Notes: generated from the letters alone by a model not told the origin. A DNA stretch of 64,000 nucleotides from Prevotella sp. (GCA_017619375.1 JAFZSL010000038.1:1-64000), one strand, 5' to 3'. Positions 35,780-46,700 are shown, counted from the first letter of the stretch. Made by a program: numbers and translations.

Positions 35780-37099
35780 TCACTTATTTTTCCTCAACTG
35801 CAGTTTTGGTATCATGTATTTCTCTCCCGGTTGCGGATTGTCGTTCCCGTTATTTAGCACGACGAGATAATCCGTGTAATCCGTGCCAAGATAGCGTCTT
35901 GCTATTTCCAACAAAGTAAGCCCCGGGGTGACGGTGATGGTGCTGGCCACTCCTACGATGTCATAGCCGCTATAAGGCAGTTGTGCGTTCATCTTCGCAA
36001 AATCGAGCTGTGGTGTGTCGGCAGACGACGAAGCGATATCATCGCCCCCTACGGCTTGGCCTGTCCCATCGGCTGTCCCGCTTACAGGAGCAGCCGATTC
36101 GCCTGCCTGCACAGAGGGATGGTCGTCAACCATATTGTTCTCCACTACGGAGCCGAGCTCTTTCCCGTCTTCCTTTCCCCTCATCATGAAAAATGCCATC
36201 ACGCAGGCAAACAACACCAGCGCTGCCACGGCATATTTCCACCAATGGGAAGAGGGAGAAGGCTGGTCAGGGCCGTCGGCTTCTTCAGACTCAGGAGTAT
36301 TGGCGGCGGCAGAACCGCCGCTTACGGAGAAACGGGAAGGCTGATCGGACGGAGAAGGCTGATCGGACGGAGAGACCCCATCAGCCAAAGAGGAGTGAGC
36401 GGACGGGGAGGACGAAGCGACCCCCTCAGACGGGTCGGACTGGCCAAGCGGGGCGGGAGCCTCCTCCTTGAAAATCAGGAAAACCTGCTCCCCATTGTCG
36501 TCCTTGGGGCGGTGTGTGGTTGTCTCGACATCCTCAAACTCCACGCCCTCATTGACTTCCACGGGTTTGAAATAAGAGAAAGGATGGTTGATGTCAGCCA
36601 ACAAACCCTCATCAGGCGTGAAGGAAACCTTGCCATAAATGGCATCGTCCACCTTCATCTTGGCGAGGAGGAAACCTCCCAATCCATCCACCTTCACCAG
36701 ACAGCCTTCCTCCATGGCATCCAGGATGGTCCTGAAAAACATGACGGCATACTTCCTTGCGGTGATTGGTTTTTCCTCGTGTTGCTGTGCAATGACATCG
36801 GCTATGACGCCAAAGACCTTTCCCTTGTCCCTCTCGTCTTCCTCCAACAATGGAGCGGGGATGAACTTGACGGAAAGCCGAGGCGGCACAAGCCATCTTT
36901 TCTTGGTGGCTACATCGAGGAAAACATACTCCATATGCTTCTCCACCAAGAATTTGCCGAAATCATTGACAACAAGGCATCCTTCCTCGGCGACTTGGCG
37001 TACGAGCCATTTGACGATGGTGTCGGCATACTGTCGCGCCACCTCTTTTGTTCCTCCGGCATTCGCCGCCAAGTTGGTCATGAGCAAGTCGTAATCCAT
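35780..37099 (-). CDS. Membrane protein with HU-like N-terminal domains and C-terminal LysM
   Basis: A 439-aa protein. Residues about 1-75 (TIVKWLVRQVAEEGCLVVNDFGKFLVEKH) and about 95-165 (FFRTILDAMEEGCLVKVDGLGGFLLAK) look like two HU/IHF-type folds as seen in Bacteroidales HU-domain proteins. A Ser/Pro/Asp-rich linker with DQPSPSDQPS repeats (about 215-285) precedes a transmembrane helix (about 286-308, WWKYAVAALVLFACVMAFFMM). A LysM-like domain (about 385-435, TPGLTLLEIARRYLGTDYTDYLV) would lie in the periplasm. A link between DNA or a septal partner inside and peptidoglycan outside is inference. It follows rimO by 11 bp, so it is in the ftsY/rimO operon. Confidence 0.75.
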   Translation of the reverse strand: MDYDLLMTNLAANAGGTKEVARQYADTIVKWLVRQVAEEGCLVVNDFGKFLVEKHMEYVFLDVATKKRWLVPPRLSVKFIPAPLLEEDERDKGKVFGVIADVIAQQHEEKPITARKYAVMFFRTILDAMEEGCLVKVDGLGGFLLAKMKVDDAIYGKVSFTPDEGLLADINHPFSYFKPVEVNEGVEFEDVETTTHRPKDDNGEQVFLIFKEEAPAPLGQSDPSEGVASSSPSAHSSLADGVSPSDQPSPSDQPSRFSVSGGSAAANTPESEEADGPDQPSPSSHWWKYAVAALVLFACVMAFFMMRGKEDGKELGSVVENNMVDDHPSVQAGESAAPVSGTADGTGQAVGGDDIASSSADTPQLDFAKMNAQLPYSGYDIVGVASTITVTPGLTLLEIARRYLGTDYTDYLVVLNNGNDNPQPGEKYMIPKLQLRKNK

Positions 37100-37110
37100 A
37101 ACACTTCTAT

Positions 37111-38409
37111 CTATTTCACAGTCCCATACAGGTCGAACTCTTCAGAATCAGTGATGCGCACCTCATAGAAGCCTCCTCTTCTCAACGTTTTCCCCTCAAT
37201 GGGTATGAGCACCTCCGGATCGACTTCCGGCGACGAGAATTGCGTTCTTCCCACGTAATAATCGCCCTCTTTCCGGTCGATGATCACCTTCATGGTCTTC
37301 CCCACCGCTGTCGCCTCAATCTCAGCACTGATGTCCTGCTGCAGCGCCATCAGTTGGTTCAACCGTTTCAGTTTCAACTCATAAGGCACGTCATCCTTGA
37401 AATGCGTGGCGCTGTAGGTGCCTTCCTCTTCCGAGTATGCGAAAGCACCCATCCTTTCAAACCTTGCCCATTTCACGAATTCCATCAACTGGTCGAAATC
37501 CTCCTCGGTCTCTCCGGGGAACCCCACCATCATGGTAGTCCGCAAGGCCAAGCCAGGCACTTTCTCCCTGACATCCCTCACAAACTGGTAGGTCTGCTCC
37601 TTGGTGAAGTTGCGCCCCATCCTTTTGAGCATGTTGTCCGAGACGTGTTGCAAAGCAACGTCGAGATATTTGCACACATTGTCGCGCCGGCTGATGACAT
37701 ACAGCAGTTCATAAGGGAACTGGGTGGGATAAGCATAATGCAGTCTTATCCATTCCACTCCCTTGACATCGGCCATCCTGTCGACCAATTCGGCAATGCA
37801 CCTTTTCCCATACAAGTCCACACCGTAATAGGTGAGTTCCTGGGCGATGACCTGCAGTTCTTTCACTCCCATGGCGACCAAATCCTCCACTTCGGCTATG
37901 ATTTCCTCCATGGGGCGGCTTCTATGTCTTCCCGTCATCATCGGAATGGCGCAATAGGCGCAATGCCTGTCGCACCCCTCGCTGATTTTAACGTATGCGT
38001 AATGCTTGGGGGTGGTGATGCACCGCCTGGCCTCAGGCATGCCCAAGACAGGCTTTCCGAGGTCGGCTATCAATTGTTTGTAGTCGAATTTCCCATAGTA
38101 CTTGTCCACAGCGGGAATCTCCTTCTCCAGTTCCTCCTTGTATCTTTGCGAGAGGCACCCCATGACAAAGAGTTTGGCTATGCGTCCCTCCTCCTTGGCC
38201 TGGGCAAATTCAAGAATGGTGTTGATGCTCTCCTCCTTGGCATCCTGGATGAATCCACAAGTGTTGATGACAACGATTTCCCCCTTGGGGTTTTTGCTGT
38301 CGTGCTTGCAGACATAGCCATTGGCCAAGAACTGCCCCATCAAAGCCTCGCTGTCGACGAGGTTTTTCGAGCAACCCATGGTGATGATGTCAACACGGTT
38401 CTTGATCAT
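37111..38409 (-). CDS. rimO: Ribosomal protein S12 methylthiotransferase RimO
   Basis: A 432-aa protein that methylthiolates the conserved Asp of S12. It has the N-terminal UPF0004 domain with cluster cysteines in MGCSKNLVDSE, NTCGF and GCLSQRY, the radical SAM motif C-x3-C-x2-C in CDRHCAYC, and the C-terminal TRAM domain (VGKTMKVIIDRKEGDYYVGRT). ATG at 38409 is preferred over an upstream in-frame start that would overlap ftsY by 20 bp. The chosen start leaves a 10-bp gap. Operon with ftsY upstream and the HU/LysM protein downstream. Confidence 0.96.
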   Translation of the reverse strand: MIKNRVDIITMGCSKNLVDSEALMGQFLANGYVCKHDSKNPKGEIVVINTCGFIQDAKEESINTILEFAQAKEEGRIAKLFVMGCLSQRYKEELEKEIPAVDKYYGKFDYKQLIADLGKPVLGMPEARRCITTPKHYAYVKISEGCDRHCAYCAIPMMTGRHRSRPMEEIIAEVEDLVAMGVKELQVIAQELTYYGVDLYGKRCIAELVDRMADVKGVEWIRLHYAYPTQFPYELLYVISRRDNVCKYLDVALQHVSDNMLKRMGRNFTKEQTYQFVRDVREKVPGLALRTTMMVGFPGETEEDFDQLMEFVKWARFERMGAFAYSEEEGTYSATHFKDDVPYELKLKRLNQLMALQQDISAEIEATAVGKTMKVIIDRKEGDYYVGRTQFSSPEVDPEVLIPIEGKTLRRGGFYEVRITDSEEFDLYGTVK

Positions 38410-38419
38410 AAGTGCATTA

Positions 38420-39382
38420 TCATTTCTTCCTGTCTCCAAACAGGGAATCGACGAACTGCCTTCTGTTGAAGAGTTGGAGGTCTTCCGTCCCCTCTCCCAG
38501 TCCGATGTATTTCACGGGTACTTTCAACTGGTCACTGATGCCGATGACGACGCCGCCCTTGGCCGTACCATCAAGCTTGGTAACCGCCATGGAAGTGATG
38601 TTGGTGACGGCTGAGAATTGCTTGGCTTGTTCGAAAGCGTTCTGCCCGGTGCTGCCATCGAGGATGAGCAGCACTTCGTCGGGAGCCTCTGGCAACACCT
38701 TCTTCATCACATCCTTGATTTTCTTCAACTCGTTCATCAGTCCCACCTTGTTGTGCAACCTACCCGCCGTATCGATGATGACGACATCAGCGTTGTTGGC
38801 CTTGGCAGAGCACAAGGTGTCATAAGCCACGGATGCGGGGTCGGCACCCATCTGCTGTTTGATTACTGGCACCCCCACTCTCTCGCCCCAAATGCAGAGT
38901 TGGTCCACAGCGGCGGCCCTGAACGTGTCGGCGGCACCGAGAAAGACCTTTTTGCCAGCGTTCTTGAACTGGTAAGCCAGTTTTCCGATGGTGGTGGTTT
39001 TTCCCACACCATTGACTCCCACAACCAGGATGACGTATGGCTTATGGTCGGTGGGAAGGTCCCAATCTTCATTGTCAGAGGAATTGTTCTCCGTAAGCAA
39101 CGAAGCAATCTCGTCTCTGAGAAGATTGTTGAGTTCGGAAGTGGACACATATTTGTCCCTTGCCACCCTTGCCTCGATGCGCTCGATGATTTTCAGGGTG
39201 GTCTCCACCCCGACGTCAGAAGTGATGAGCACCTCTTCGAGGTTGTCGAGCACCTCGTCGTCCACGGTGGATTTTCCAGCGATGGCTTTGCTTATCTTAG
39301 AGAAAATGCTTTGCGAGGACCTTTCCAGACCCTGGTCGAGTGTTTCCTTCTTTTTCTTTCCGAAAATACCGAATAATCCCAT
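38420..39382 (-). CDS. ftsY: Signal recognition particle receptor FtsY
   Basis: A 320-aa SRP-receptor GTPase that docks SRP-ribosome complexes at the membrane. N domain about 15-100, then the NG GTPase with P-loop GVNGVGKTT (122-130), DTAGRLHNK and TKLDGTAKGG, ending SLFGDRKK. The acidic A domain of the E. coli protein is almost absent, as in other Bacteroidales. It lies between DUF4295 (265 bp upstream) and rimO. Confidence 0.97.
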   Translation of the reverse strand: MGLFGIFGKKKKETLDQGLERSSQSIFSKISKAIAGKSTVDDEVLDNLEEVLITSDVGVETTLKIIERIEARVARDKYVSTSELNNLLRDEIASLLTENNSSDNEDWDLPTDHKPYVILVVGVNGVGKTTTIGKLAYQFKNAGKKVFLGAADTFRAAAVDQLCIWGERVGVPVIKQQMGADPASVAYDTLCSAKANNADVVIIDTAGRLHNKVGLMNELKKIKDVMKKVLPEAPDEVLLILDGSTGQNAFEQAKQFSAVTNITSMAVTKLDGTAKGGVVIGISDQLKVPVKYIGLGEGTEDLQLFNRRQFVDSLFGDRKK

Positions 39383-39539
39383 AATTTATCTATTTTATTA
39401 CAAAGGAAGTGCAAACCTGGCGAGAAAGTCGGGGATGCGGGATGCTAATCCCCAGACCGCCATGTCGCATCAGAGATTGATGTATGTCAAGCAAAAACTT
39501 GTTTTTGGCGGCTTGCAACCTTCCTTCCACATTCATGTG

Positions 39540-39547
39540 CAAAGGTA
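39540..39547 (-). promoter_or_regulatory. -7 promoter box for ftsY-rimO
   Basis: Minus-strand TACCTTTG matches TAnnTTTG, with a TTG 22 nt upstream as a weak -33. It follows the terminator of the ribosomal-protein unit, so ftsY-rimO-HU/LysM can be transcribed on its own with a leader of about 150 nt. Confidence 0.55.
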
Positions 39548-39594
39548 GCAAAAAAAAATGTCATAGTTGCAAGAAGTGCTGTTTTTTTTCACAA

Positions 39595-39629
39595 GCAAAA
39601 GAGGGTGCGCGATGCGCACCCTCTTTTGC
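39595..39629. terminator. Terminator after the L28-L33-DUF4295 unit
   Basis: GCAAAAGAGGGTGCGC and its exact complement (16-bp stem) close a 3-nt loop and lie 19 bp after the DUF4295 stop. The A and T tracts of the stem make it plausible on both strands, and a further eight-T run lies just beyond it for the minus strand. Confidence 0.88.
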
Positions 39630-39647
39630 CATATGTTTCACTAAATC

Positions 39648-39806
39648 TTACTTCTTGAAGAAATCGTCAACTGCCTCATTGGGCACCATTTGCTCATCAA
39701 AGACGTAAGCACCAGTCTTGGGGCTTTTCACCATCTTGATTACCTTGGTATATGCGCGTCCATCCGTCGAACCTTCGTGGAGGGAGGCCACAGTTTTCTT
39801 TGCCAT
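39648..39806 (-). CDS. DUF4295 small ribosome-associated protein
   Basis: A 52-aa basic protein starting MAKKTVASLHEG and ending VPNEAVDDFFKK. It matches the Bacteroidota DUF4295 family, which is found next to L33 and L28 genes. A Bacteroidota ribosome structure reported a lineage-specific large-subunit protein named bL38, and I believe it is this family, though I cannot confirm that here. It lies 10 bp after rpmG. It is too short for many ORF filters. Confidence 0.9.
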   Translation of the reverse strand: MAKKTVASLHEGSTDGRAYTKVIKMVKSPKTGAYVFDEQMVPNEAVDDFFKK

Positions 39807-39816
39807 ATTCTAAAAC

Positions 39817-40008
39817 TTATTTGATTTCTTTGTGAACAGTCATTTTCTTCAGTATGGGGTTGTATTTTTTCAACTCCATACGCTCGGGCGTGTTTTTACG
39901 GTTCTTGGTAGTAACATACCTGCTGGTACCAGGAAGGCCGCTATTCTTCATTTCAGTGCATTCAAGTATGACCTGCACTCTGTTGCCTTTAGCTTTCTTT
40001 GATGCCAT
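39817..40008 (-). CDS. rpmG: 50S ribosomal protein L33
   Basis: A 63-aa basic protein with the L33 pattern [38 protein letters not shown]. It belongs to the cysteine-poor form (a single Cys), so zinc binding is not expected. It lies 5 bp after rpmB. Confidence 0.96.
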   Translation of the reverse strand: MASKKAKGNRVQVILECTEMKNSGLPGTSRYVTTKNRKNTPERMELKKYNPILKKMTVHKEIK

Positions 40009-40013
40009 TTGTA

Positions 40014-40277
40014 TTAATCTCCTATCACTTTAATGTCTTTCCAATCGACGTAGCCTTTGGCAACAGCCTGCTTCAGGGCTGCGTCAAGTCCCACCTTGTT
40101 GATCATGCGCAATCCGGCTGCGCTGATTTTAAGACTGATCCAGCAGTCCTCTTCCACGTAGTAGAATTTCTTTGTGAACAAGTTCACGTCGAAAGTCCTC
40201 TTCGTGCGATGCTTCGAGTGGGAAACATTATTGCCAACTTGTGCTTTTTTCCCAGTAATCTGACAAATCTTCGACAT
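40014..40277 (-). CDS. rpmB: 50S ribosomal protein L28
   Basis: An 87-aa protein with L28 features: [33 protein letters not shown] and [19 protein letters not shown]. It is the first gene of the L28-L33-DUF4295 unit and has a full-consensus promoter 50 bp upstream. Confidence 0.97.
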   Translation of the reverse strand: MSKICQITGKKAQVGNNVSHSKHRTKRTFDVNLFTKKFYYVEEDCWISLKISAAGLRMINKVGLDAALKQAVAKGYVDWKDIKVIGD

Positions 40278-40328
40278 TTCTATCTAAATTTTTGTTTTCG
40301 TTTTTTGATACCTATTCCAAACAGGGTG

Positions 40329-40359
40329 CAAAATTACGAATAATTTTAAATAAAACAAA
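40329..40359 (-). promoter_or_regulatory. Promoter of the L28-L33-DUF4295 unit
   Basis: Minus-strand TTTG (40359-40356), 19-nt spacer, TAATTTTG (40336-40329). This is a full match to the Bacteroidota consensus and among the best in the window. Confidence 0.85.
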
Positions 40360-40444
40360 ATTTATTTGCCTTTTATTTTTCCATTTAAAGTTTTTTTTGT
40401 TTTTCGCATCCAGTTTTCGCTCAAAACATATCCTTTCCCACCAA

Positions 40445-42013
40445 TCATTTGGCTCTCATACGCTCCGTTTCCTCCCTTTTCCACTGGTAGAATCGGTCAA
40501 CGAAGTCGAGTTGTTCCCGATTGGGCGTCATGATGAGCGATGCGCCGTTGGAGAACTGCATCGTGGTGGGCTTGTTTTCGTCGAATGACGGCCAGTAGGG
40601 CAATCCCTTGCCGTTGGGGTTGCCTGTCTTTGCGAAATTGACCCAGTAGCGCTGCATGATTTCCGCCACAGCAGCCTCGGCAGGAAACTTGTCGGGTTGT
40701 GTGAGGAAGGTGCCATTGAGATAGAGGATGTCGTCGGCGTGTGACACCCCTCTCCGCCTCGGATCCCTGGAGAAGCTCACCGTGGAGGGTTGTGCGAGGA
40801 ATGCGGCGTAGGCAGGACTTTTCCCAGTCTTCGCCTGAAGCCTCACCCATGCGAAGGAAGGCCATGCGAACCCCATGTCACGGAAAGCGTCGCCATTGGC
40901 GTGGAAAGCCTCGTCTGGCGTGTTTCCCGGATAAACCTTCAACGCCTCATCGGCGAAAGGTCCGAAGATGCCCTTTGCAGAATTCTTATAATCTTCTGGT
41001 TTGACATTTCCTGTGAAGAGCACACCCTCGTCGCTGTTCGTCATCACGATGGCCGGCACATCGTTGTATTCCCCCCGCTCATAGAGTCTGTATTGGTCGT
41101 CGGTGATCACATATCCGTCGACACACGGCCAGAAGCCACCGAAGCCGACATTGTCGCCACAGAGTTGGAGTGCGTCCATCTTACGCATTTGCTTGATAGA
41201 CTTTTTCCCGAGATGTTTCTGGAAGGCCAGCCCCTGTTGCTCTGCGCCTTTCTGCGAAGCATTGACGGCCAGTGACCTCGGCTCGTCGCTCCAAGGAGCA
41301 AACGACCCACCGCTCTGGCTGATGACCCCATGGAAAAGCCCCTTGGCCAAAGGAGATGCACACAAGATGCTGCAACTGATGGCACCGGCGCTCTCGCCGA
41401 AGATGGTCACCTTCGAGGGGTCGCCTCCGAAGTTGGCAATGTTTCTCTGCACCCACTGCAAGGCATAGATTTGGTCGAGCAGTCCGTAGTTTCCAGAATG
41501 CCCGTCCTTCGACTCCTTGGACAATTCAGGATGCGCCATGAACCCCAGCGCCCCGGTGCGATACTCCACGCTGACGATGACCACTCCCCGCCTTGCGAGA
41601 TGCACCCACAAGTCGCCTCCATAATGCTCGGTGGCGAAGCCTCCGCCGTGTATCCACACCATCACCGGCAGCCTGTCGTTGACGGAGGTGGCCGGCGTTG
41701 CGATGCCCAGGTACAAGCAGTCTTCGCTCATTTTAGGATGCGACCCGTCGCGCCTTGACGGTTGTGGCGGCCATGGTCCGTATTCCTCAGCTTTCAGCAC
41801 CCCCTCCCAGGGTTTTGCCGGTTGTGGAGCCTTCCACCTCAATTCGCCCACGGGTGGAGCGGCATAGGGTATGGCCTTGTAAACAGCCAAGTCGTTGCCT
41901 TCCAAGACGGCTTCCAAGTCGCCGGTTTCCACATGTGTCCTCATCACAGGCTGCCCTTGCACCATGGCAATGCCCAGCAGTCCGGAGAGAAAAAGCAAGA
42001 ACAATCTTTTCAT
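40445..42013 (-). CDS. Exported carboxylesterase type B
   Basis: A 522-aa protein with signal peptide RLFLLFLSGLLGIAMVQGQP. Type-B carboxylesterase motifs: AIPYAAPPVGELRWKAPQPA, SEDCLYLGI, MVWIHGGGF and nucleophile elbow FGESAGAIS (Ser near 206). A periplasmic or secreted ester hydrolase with unknown substrate, paralogous to the lipoprotein esterase at 18008-19663. It follows the M3 peptidase gene by 53 bp with no promoter box between, so it is probably the second gene of that transcript. Confidence 0.9.
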   Translation of the reverse strand: MKRLFLLFLSGLLGIAMVQGQPVMRTHVETGDLEAVLEGNDLAVYKAIPYAAPPVGELRWKAPQPAKPWEGVLKAEEYGPWPPQPSRRDGSHPKMSEDCLYLGIATPATSVNDRLPVMVWIHGGGFATEHYGGDLWVHLARRGVVIVSVEYRTGALGFMAHPELSKESKDGHSGNYGLLDQIYALQWVQRNIANFGGDPSKVTIFGESAGAISCSILCASPLAKGLFHGVISQSGGSFAPWSDEPRSLAVNASQKGAEQQGLAFQKHLGKKSIKQMRKMDALQLCGDNVGFGGFWPCVDGYVITDDQYRLYERGEYNDVPAIVMTNSDEGVLFTGNVKPEDYKNSAKGIFGPFADEALKVYPGNTPDEAFHANGDAFRDMGFAWPSFAWVRLQAKTGKSPAYAAFLAQPSTVSFSRDPRRRGVSHADDILYLNGTFLTQPDKFPAEAAVAEIMQRYWVNFAKTGNPNGKGLPYWPSFDENKPTTMQFSNGASLIMTPNREQLDFVDRFYQWKREETERMRAK

Positions 42014-42066
42014 ATCATTATCTTTTTGGTTGTAACATCATCATTGCAGATACAAGATGGCTGTTG

Positions 42067-44202
42067 TCACAGCCCTCTTGCTTTGAGGAGGGAAGAAGGG
42101 TCGGGAGCCTTCATCCCCGTGAAATCAGTGAACATCTCCATCAGGTCCTTGGTGTTGCCTCGGCTGAGAATCTTTTCGCGCAGCGCCTGCCCCACCTCGG
42201 GGTTGAGCGGCCCGTGTGCCTTGAAATAGTCGGCGATATTGTCAGCCAGGACTTCTGTCCAAAGATAGCTGTAGTATCCGGCGGCATATCCCCCACCCCA
42301 CACATGGTTAAAATAAGAAGTGGAATAACGAGGTGGAATCTGCGGGTTGAGCAAACCGATTTTCCTCAACGCCTCGGTCTCGAACCCAGATGCTTCAGCA
42401 GCCGTGGGAATCTCCTTGCTGGACAGCATGTGCCAAGCCATATCGAGGCATGACGCCGTGAGGTTCTCCCCCAATGCGTATGCGGAATGGAAATTGATGG
42501 AATTGAGCATCTTTTCCTTCAACGCCTCCGGCATGGGCTCTCCCGTAACTGTATGCTTGGCATAATGGTCGAAGATTTCCGGCACGGAAGCGAAGAACTC
42601 GTTGAACTGTGAAGGCATCTCTACGAAGTCACGGGCCACAGCTGTTCCACTGAGCGTGTTGTACTTGCAGTTGGAAAGGATTCCATGGATGGCGTGTCCG
42701 AACTCATGGAAGAGCGTGGTCACCTCGTCCCATGAAATGAGGGATGGTTGCCCCTCCGGAGCCTTGGCATTGTTGCACACATTATATATTAAAGGTATTT
42801 GCTGACGCAGCCCGCTCTGCTTGGCGAAAGAGCTCATCCATGCCCCTCCCCTCTTGGTGGGCCGGCGGAAATAGTCGTTGTAGAAGATGGCCAATGTCTT
42901 TCCATCCTTGTCGACCACCTCCCAAACCTTCATATCGGGATGATAGACGGGGATGTCCTTTCTCTCCTTGAAAGACAAGCCATAGACCCTGTTGGCGGCA
43001 TAGAAGACGCCATTGACCAACACGCTGTCAATATTGAAATAAGGTTTCACGTCATCTTCCGAGAAGTTGCATTCCTCTTTCTTCATCTTGGCAGAGAAGT
43101 AGAACCGGTCGTAAGGTTGGAGTTGAAAGTCGCTGCCCATGGTCTTTCGCGCATAGGCCTCTATGGCCTTGGTCTCTGCGTCGGCCTTCGGCGCATATTC
43201 GTTCACGAGTTGCTGGAGGAAGGCGTATACCTGGTCGGGCTTCTTGGCCATCGTCTTTTCCAAAGAGAGGGAGGCATAGTTGTCATATCCCATCAGTTCG
43301 GCCTTCTCAGCACGGAGTTTTGCCACCTCCACCACGATGGGGAAAGTATTGAAAGACCTTTCTCCATCCGCGCGGTGCCGGGAAGCCTCATAGACGCGTT
43401 TTCTCAACTGCCTGTTGTCAAGGCTGGCGAGAATGGGTTGCTGGGTGGTGTTGATGATGACGATGCAATAGGGAGTCTTTCCTCCCCGGCTCTCAGCATC
43501 CTTCTTGCATTGGGCGATATCAGCCTCGCTCAACCCCGCCAACTCCTCCTCGGTGTTCACCCAGATGACAGAGTTGTTGGTGGCGCTGGGCAGCAAGTCG
43601 CCCCATTGCTGTTGCAGTTCGGCAATTCGCAAGTTGATGGCTTTCATCCTCTCCATCTTCTCCGGGGAGAGCAGCGCACCGGAGCGCACGAAACTCTTGT
43701 AAGTCTCTTCCAAGAGTTTTTTGTCCTCGCCTTTCAACGACTTGTATTGATGGTCATAGACGTATTTGATTCGTTCGAACAAAGTCGGGTTGAAAGTGAT
43801 GTCGTTTTCCAGTTCTGTCAGCATCGGCATCACCTTGCGCTCGGTTTCCGCTATCTCCGGTGTCTTGTCAGCGCTGACCAATCCGAAGAAGATGCTGGTC
43901 ACTTTGTCGAGGAGCACGCCGCTTTTCTCCAAAGCGAGGATAGTGTTCTCGAAGGTAGGTTTTTTCTTGTTGGCCAGGATGGCATCGATTTCTTCCCTCT
44001 GCTGTTGTATGGCGGCCTCTATGGCAGGCAAATAGTCAGAGGATTTGATCTTGCTGAAGTCCGGTGCTCCAAAAGGGAGTGTGCTTTGTTGCAACAAGGG
44101 GTTGACAGGGTCGTCAGGCCCCATCGTGTCGATGGTGGCTGCTGGTGACTGCAGCATCATGGATGCCAGTCCCATGGTCATCAGTGTTCTTGTGATTCTC
44201 AT
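42067..44202 (-). CDS. Exported M3-family zinc peptidase (peptidyl-dipeptidase Dcp-like)
   Basis: A 711-aa protein. ATG 44202 is chosen because the codon two positions earlier in frame is TTG. Signal peptide TRTLMTMGLASMMLQSPAA. The M3 zinc signature is LFHEFGHAIHG with the downstream Glu-containing helix, and the oligopeptidase core is long and helical. Full length for Dcp/oligopeptidase A. It degrades short peptides, releasing dipeptides, probably in the periplasm. Its promoter box lies 60 bp upstream. Confidence 0.92.
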   Translation of the reverse strand: MRITRTLMTMGLASMMLQSPAATIDTMGPDDPVNPLLQQSTLPFGAPDFSKIKSSDYLPAIEAAIQQQREEIDAILANKKKPTFENTILALEKSGVLLDKVTSIFFGLVSADKTPEIAETERKVMPMLTELENDITFNPTLFERIKYVYDHQYKSLKGEDKKLLEETYKSFVRSGALLSPEKMERMKAINLRIAELQQQWGDLLPSATNNSVIWVNTEEELAGLSEADIAQCKKDAESRGGKTPYCIVIINTTQQPILASLDNRQLRKRVYEASRHRADGERSFNTFPIVVEVAKLRAEKAELMGYDNYASLSLEKTMAKKPDQVYAFLQQLVNEYAPKADAETKAIEAYARKTMGSDFQLQPYDRFYFSAKMKKEECNFSEDDVKPYFNIDSVLVNGVFYAANRVYGLSFKERKDIPVYHPDMKVWEVVDKDGKTLAIFYNDYFRRPTKRGGAWMSSFAKQSGLRQQIPLIYNVCNNAKAPEGQPSLISWDEVTTLFHEFGHAIHGILSNCKYNTLSGTAVARDFVEMPSQFNEFFASVPEIFDHYAKHTVTGEPMPEALKEKMLNSINFHSAYALGENLTASCLDMAWHMLSSKEIPTAAEASGFETEALRKIGLLNPQIPPRYSTSYFNHVWGGGYAAGYYSYLWTEVLADNIADYFKAHGPLNPEVGQALREKILSRGNTKDLMEMFTDFTGMKAPDPSSLLKARGL

Positions 44203-44261
44203 ATTCAATTGTTTTTGATGCCTCTGGCATCGTAAATGTTCTTCATCGGGGTTCTAATTTA

Positions 44262-44269
44262 CAAAGATA
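44262..44269 (-). promoter_or_regulatory. -7 promoter box for the M3 peptidase-esterase operon
   Basis: Minus-strand TATCTTTG matches TAnnTTTG, 59 nt upstream of the start. Confidence 0.55.
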
Positions 44270-44459
44270 TACATATTTTTTATCATGGCATGTAATATGA
44301 CATTATTTAACTTTTCTGACAGCCATGCGAATCTGATCTGCGACAATTGATTTTCGGCACAAGAGGGGCAGAATGATTGGAGGGGGCGGAGAAGTCGGAC
44401 GAATCGAAGGAGGATGGACTAATCAGACATGTCAGGCCATCCCTGTACGCAGATAGGGC

Positions 44460-44574
44460 AAAAAAAATCGGATGTCTCACGACGTCCGATTTTCAAAAAC
44501 AAACTACTTAAAAACTAATCTACTAAAACAAATCAAAAAAAATATTCTTAACAATGATGTATCTATGTAATATT
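44460..44574 (-). ncRNA. Candidate small RNA between groEL and the M3 peptidase
   Basis: A consensus promoter (44580-44610) would start a minus-strand transcript near 44574. It ends about 110 nt later at a hairpin with a GTGA tetraloop, stem AAAATCGGA/TCCGATTTT with an inner GTC/GAC, and eight T residues (44460-44493). The interval has no ORF of any length worth calling and is AT-rich. This is a prediction from promoter and terminator placement only. It could also be an isolated leader of a lost gene. Confidence 0.5.
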
Positions 44575-44579
44575 CGGTG

Positions 44580-44610
44580 CAAAGTTAATGACTTTTGTTG
44601 AGCAGACAAA
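44580..44610 (-). promoter_or_regulatory. Promoter of the candidate small RNA
   Basis: Minus-strand TTTG (44610-44607), 19-nt spacer, TAACTTTG (44587-44580). Full consensus, with no gene directly after it. Confidence 0.75.
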
Positions 44611-44662
44611 AATTTCAGGGTAAAAAAAACACTTCTTTTTACTTTTTTTAAGGGTTTTTTAA

Positions 44663-44693
44663 GGGTGAGGGCAAAAAAACTTGCCCTCAGCCC
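44663..44693 (-). terminator. Stem-loop downstream of groEL
   Basis: GGGTGAGGGCAA and TTGCCCTCAGCCC pair with one bulged base, 27 bp after the groEL stop. No U run follows on the minus strand, so it may be a 3' stabiliser or a weak terminator. Confidence 0.5.
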
Positions 44694-44719
44694 TATTTTG
44701 TCATGTCAACGTGTCAAAA

Positions 44720-46363
<1,644 letters not shown>

Positions 46364-46373
46364 TTAAGAATGA

Positions 46374-46646
46374 TTACTCTTCGATGATGGCGAGCACGTC
46401 GCTCTGCCGCATGATGAGGTATTTCTCTCCGTCGAGTTCCACCTCTGTTCCTGCATACTTGCCATAAAGCACGATGTCGCCCTCCTTGAGCACCATCTCT
46501 TCGTCCTTGGTTCCGTCACCTGCGGCGACGACAGTACCCTTGAGGGGTTTTTCCTTAGCTGTGTCGGGTATGATGATACCACCGACTTTTTGTTCTGCTG
46601 GCATGGGGAGCACGAGCACCCTGTCTGCCAATGGTCTGATGTTCAT
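46374..46646 (-). CDS. groS: Co-chaperonin GroES (10 kDa)
   Basis: A 90-aa protein with [14 protein letters not shown], the mobile loop [17 protein letters not shown] and C-terminal [16 protein letters not shown]. First gene of groESL. Two inverted repeats lie upstream (46701-46729 and 46752-46771) and could be regulator sites. Confidence 0.98.
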   Translation of the reverse strand: MNIRPLADRVLVLPMPAEQKVGGIIIPDTAKEKPLKGTVVAAGDGTKDEEMVLKEGDIVLYGKYAGTEVELDGEKYLIMRQSDVLAIIEE

Positions 46647-46700
46647 TTCCTTAAAGATTTTATGTGTTGATAAATCATTTTCCTCACATCTTATAGCTAA

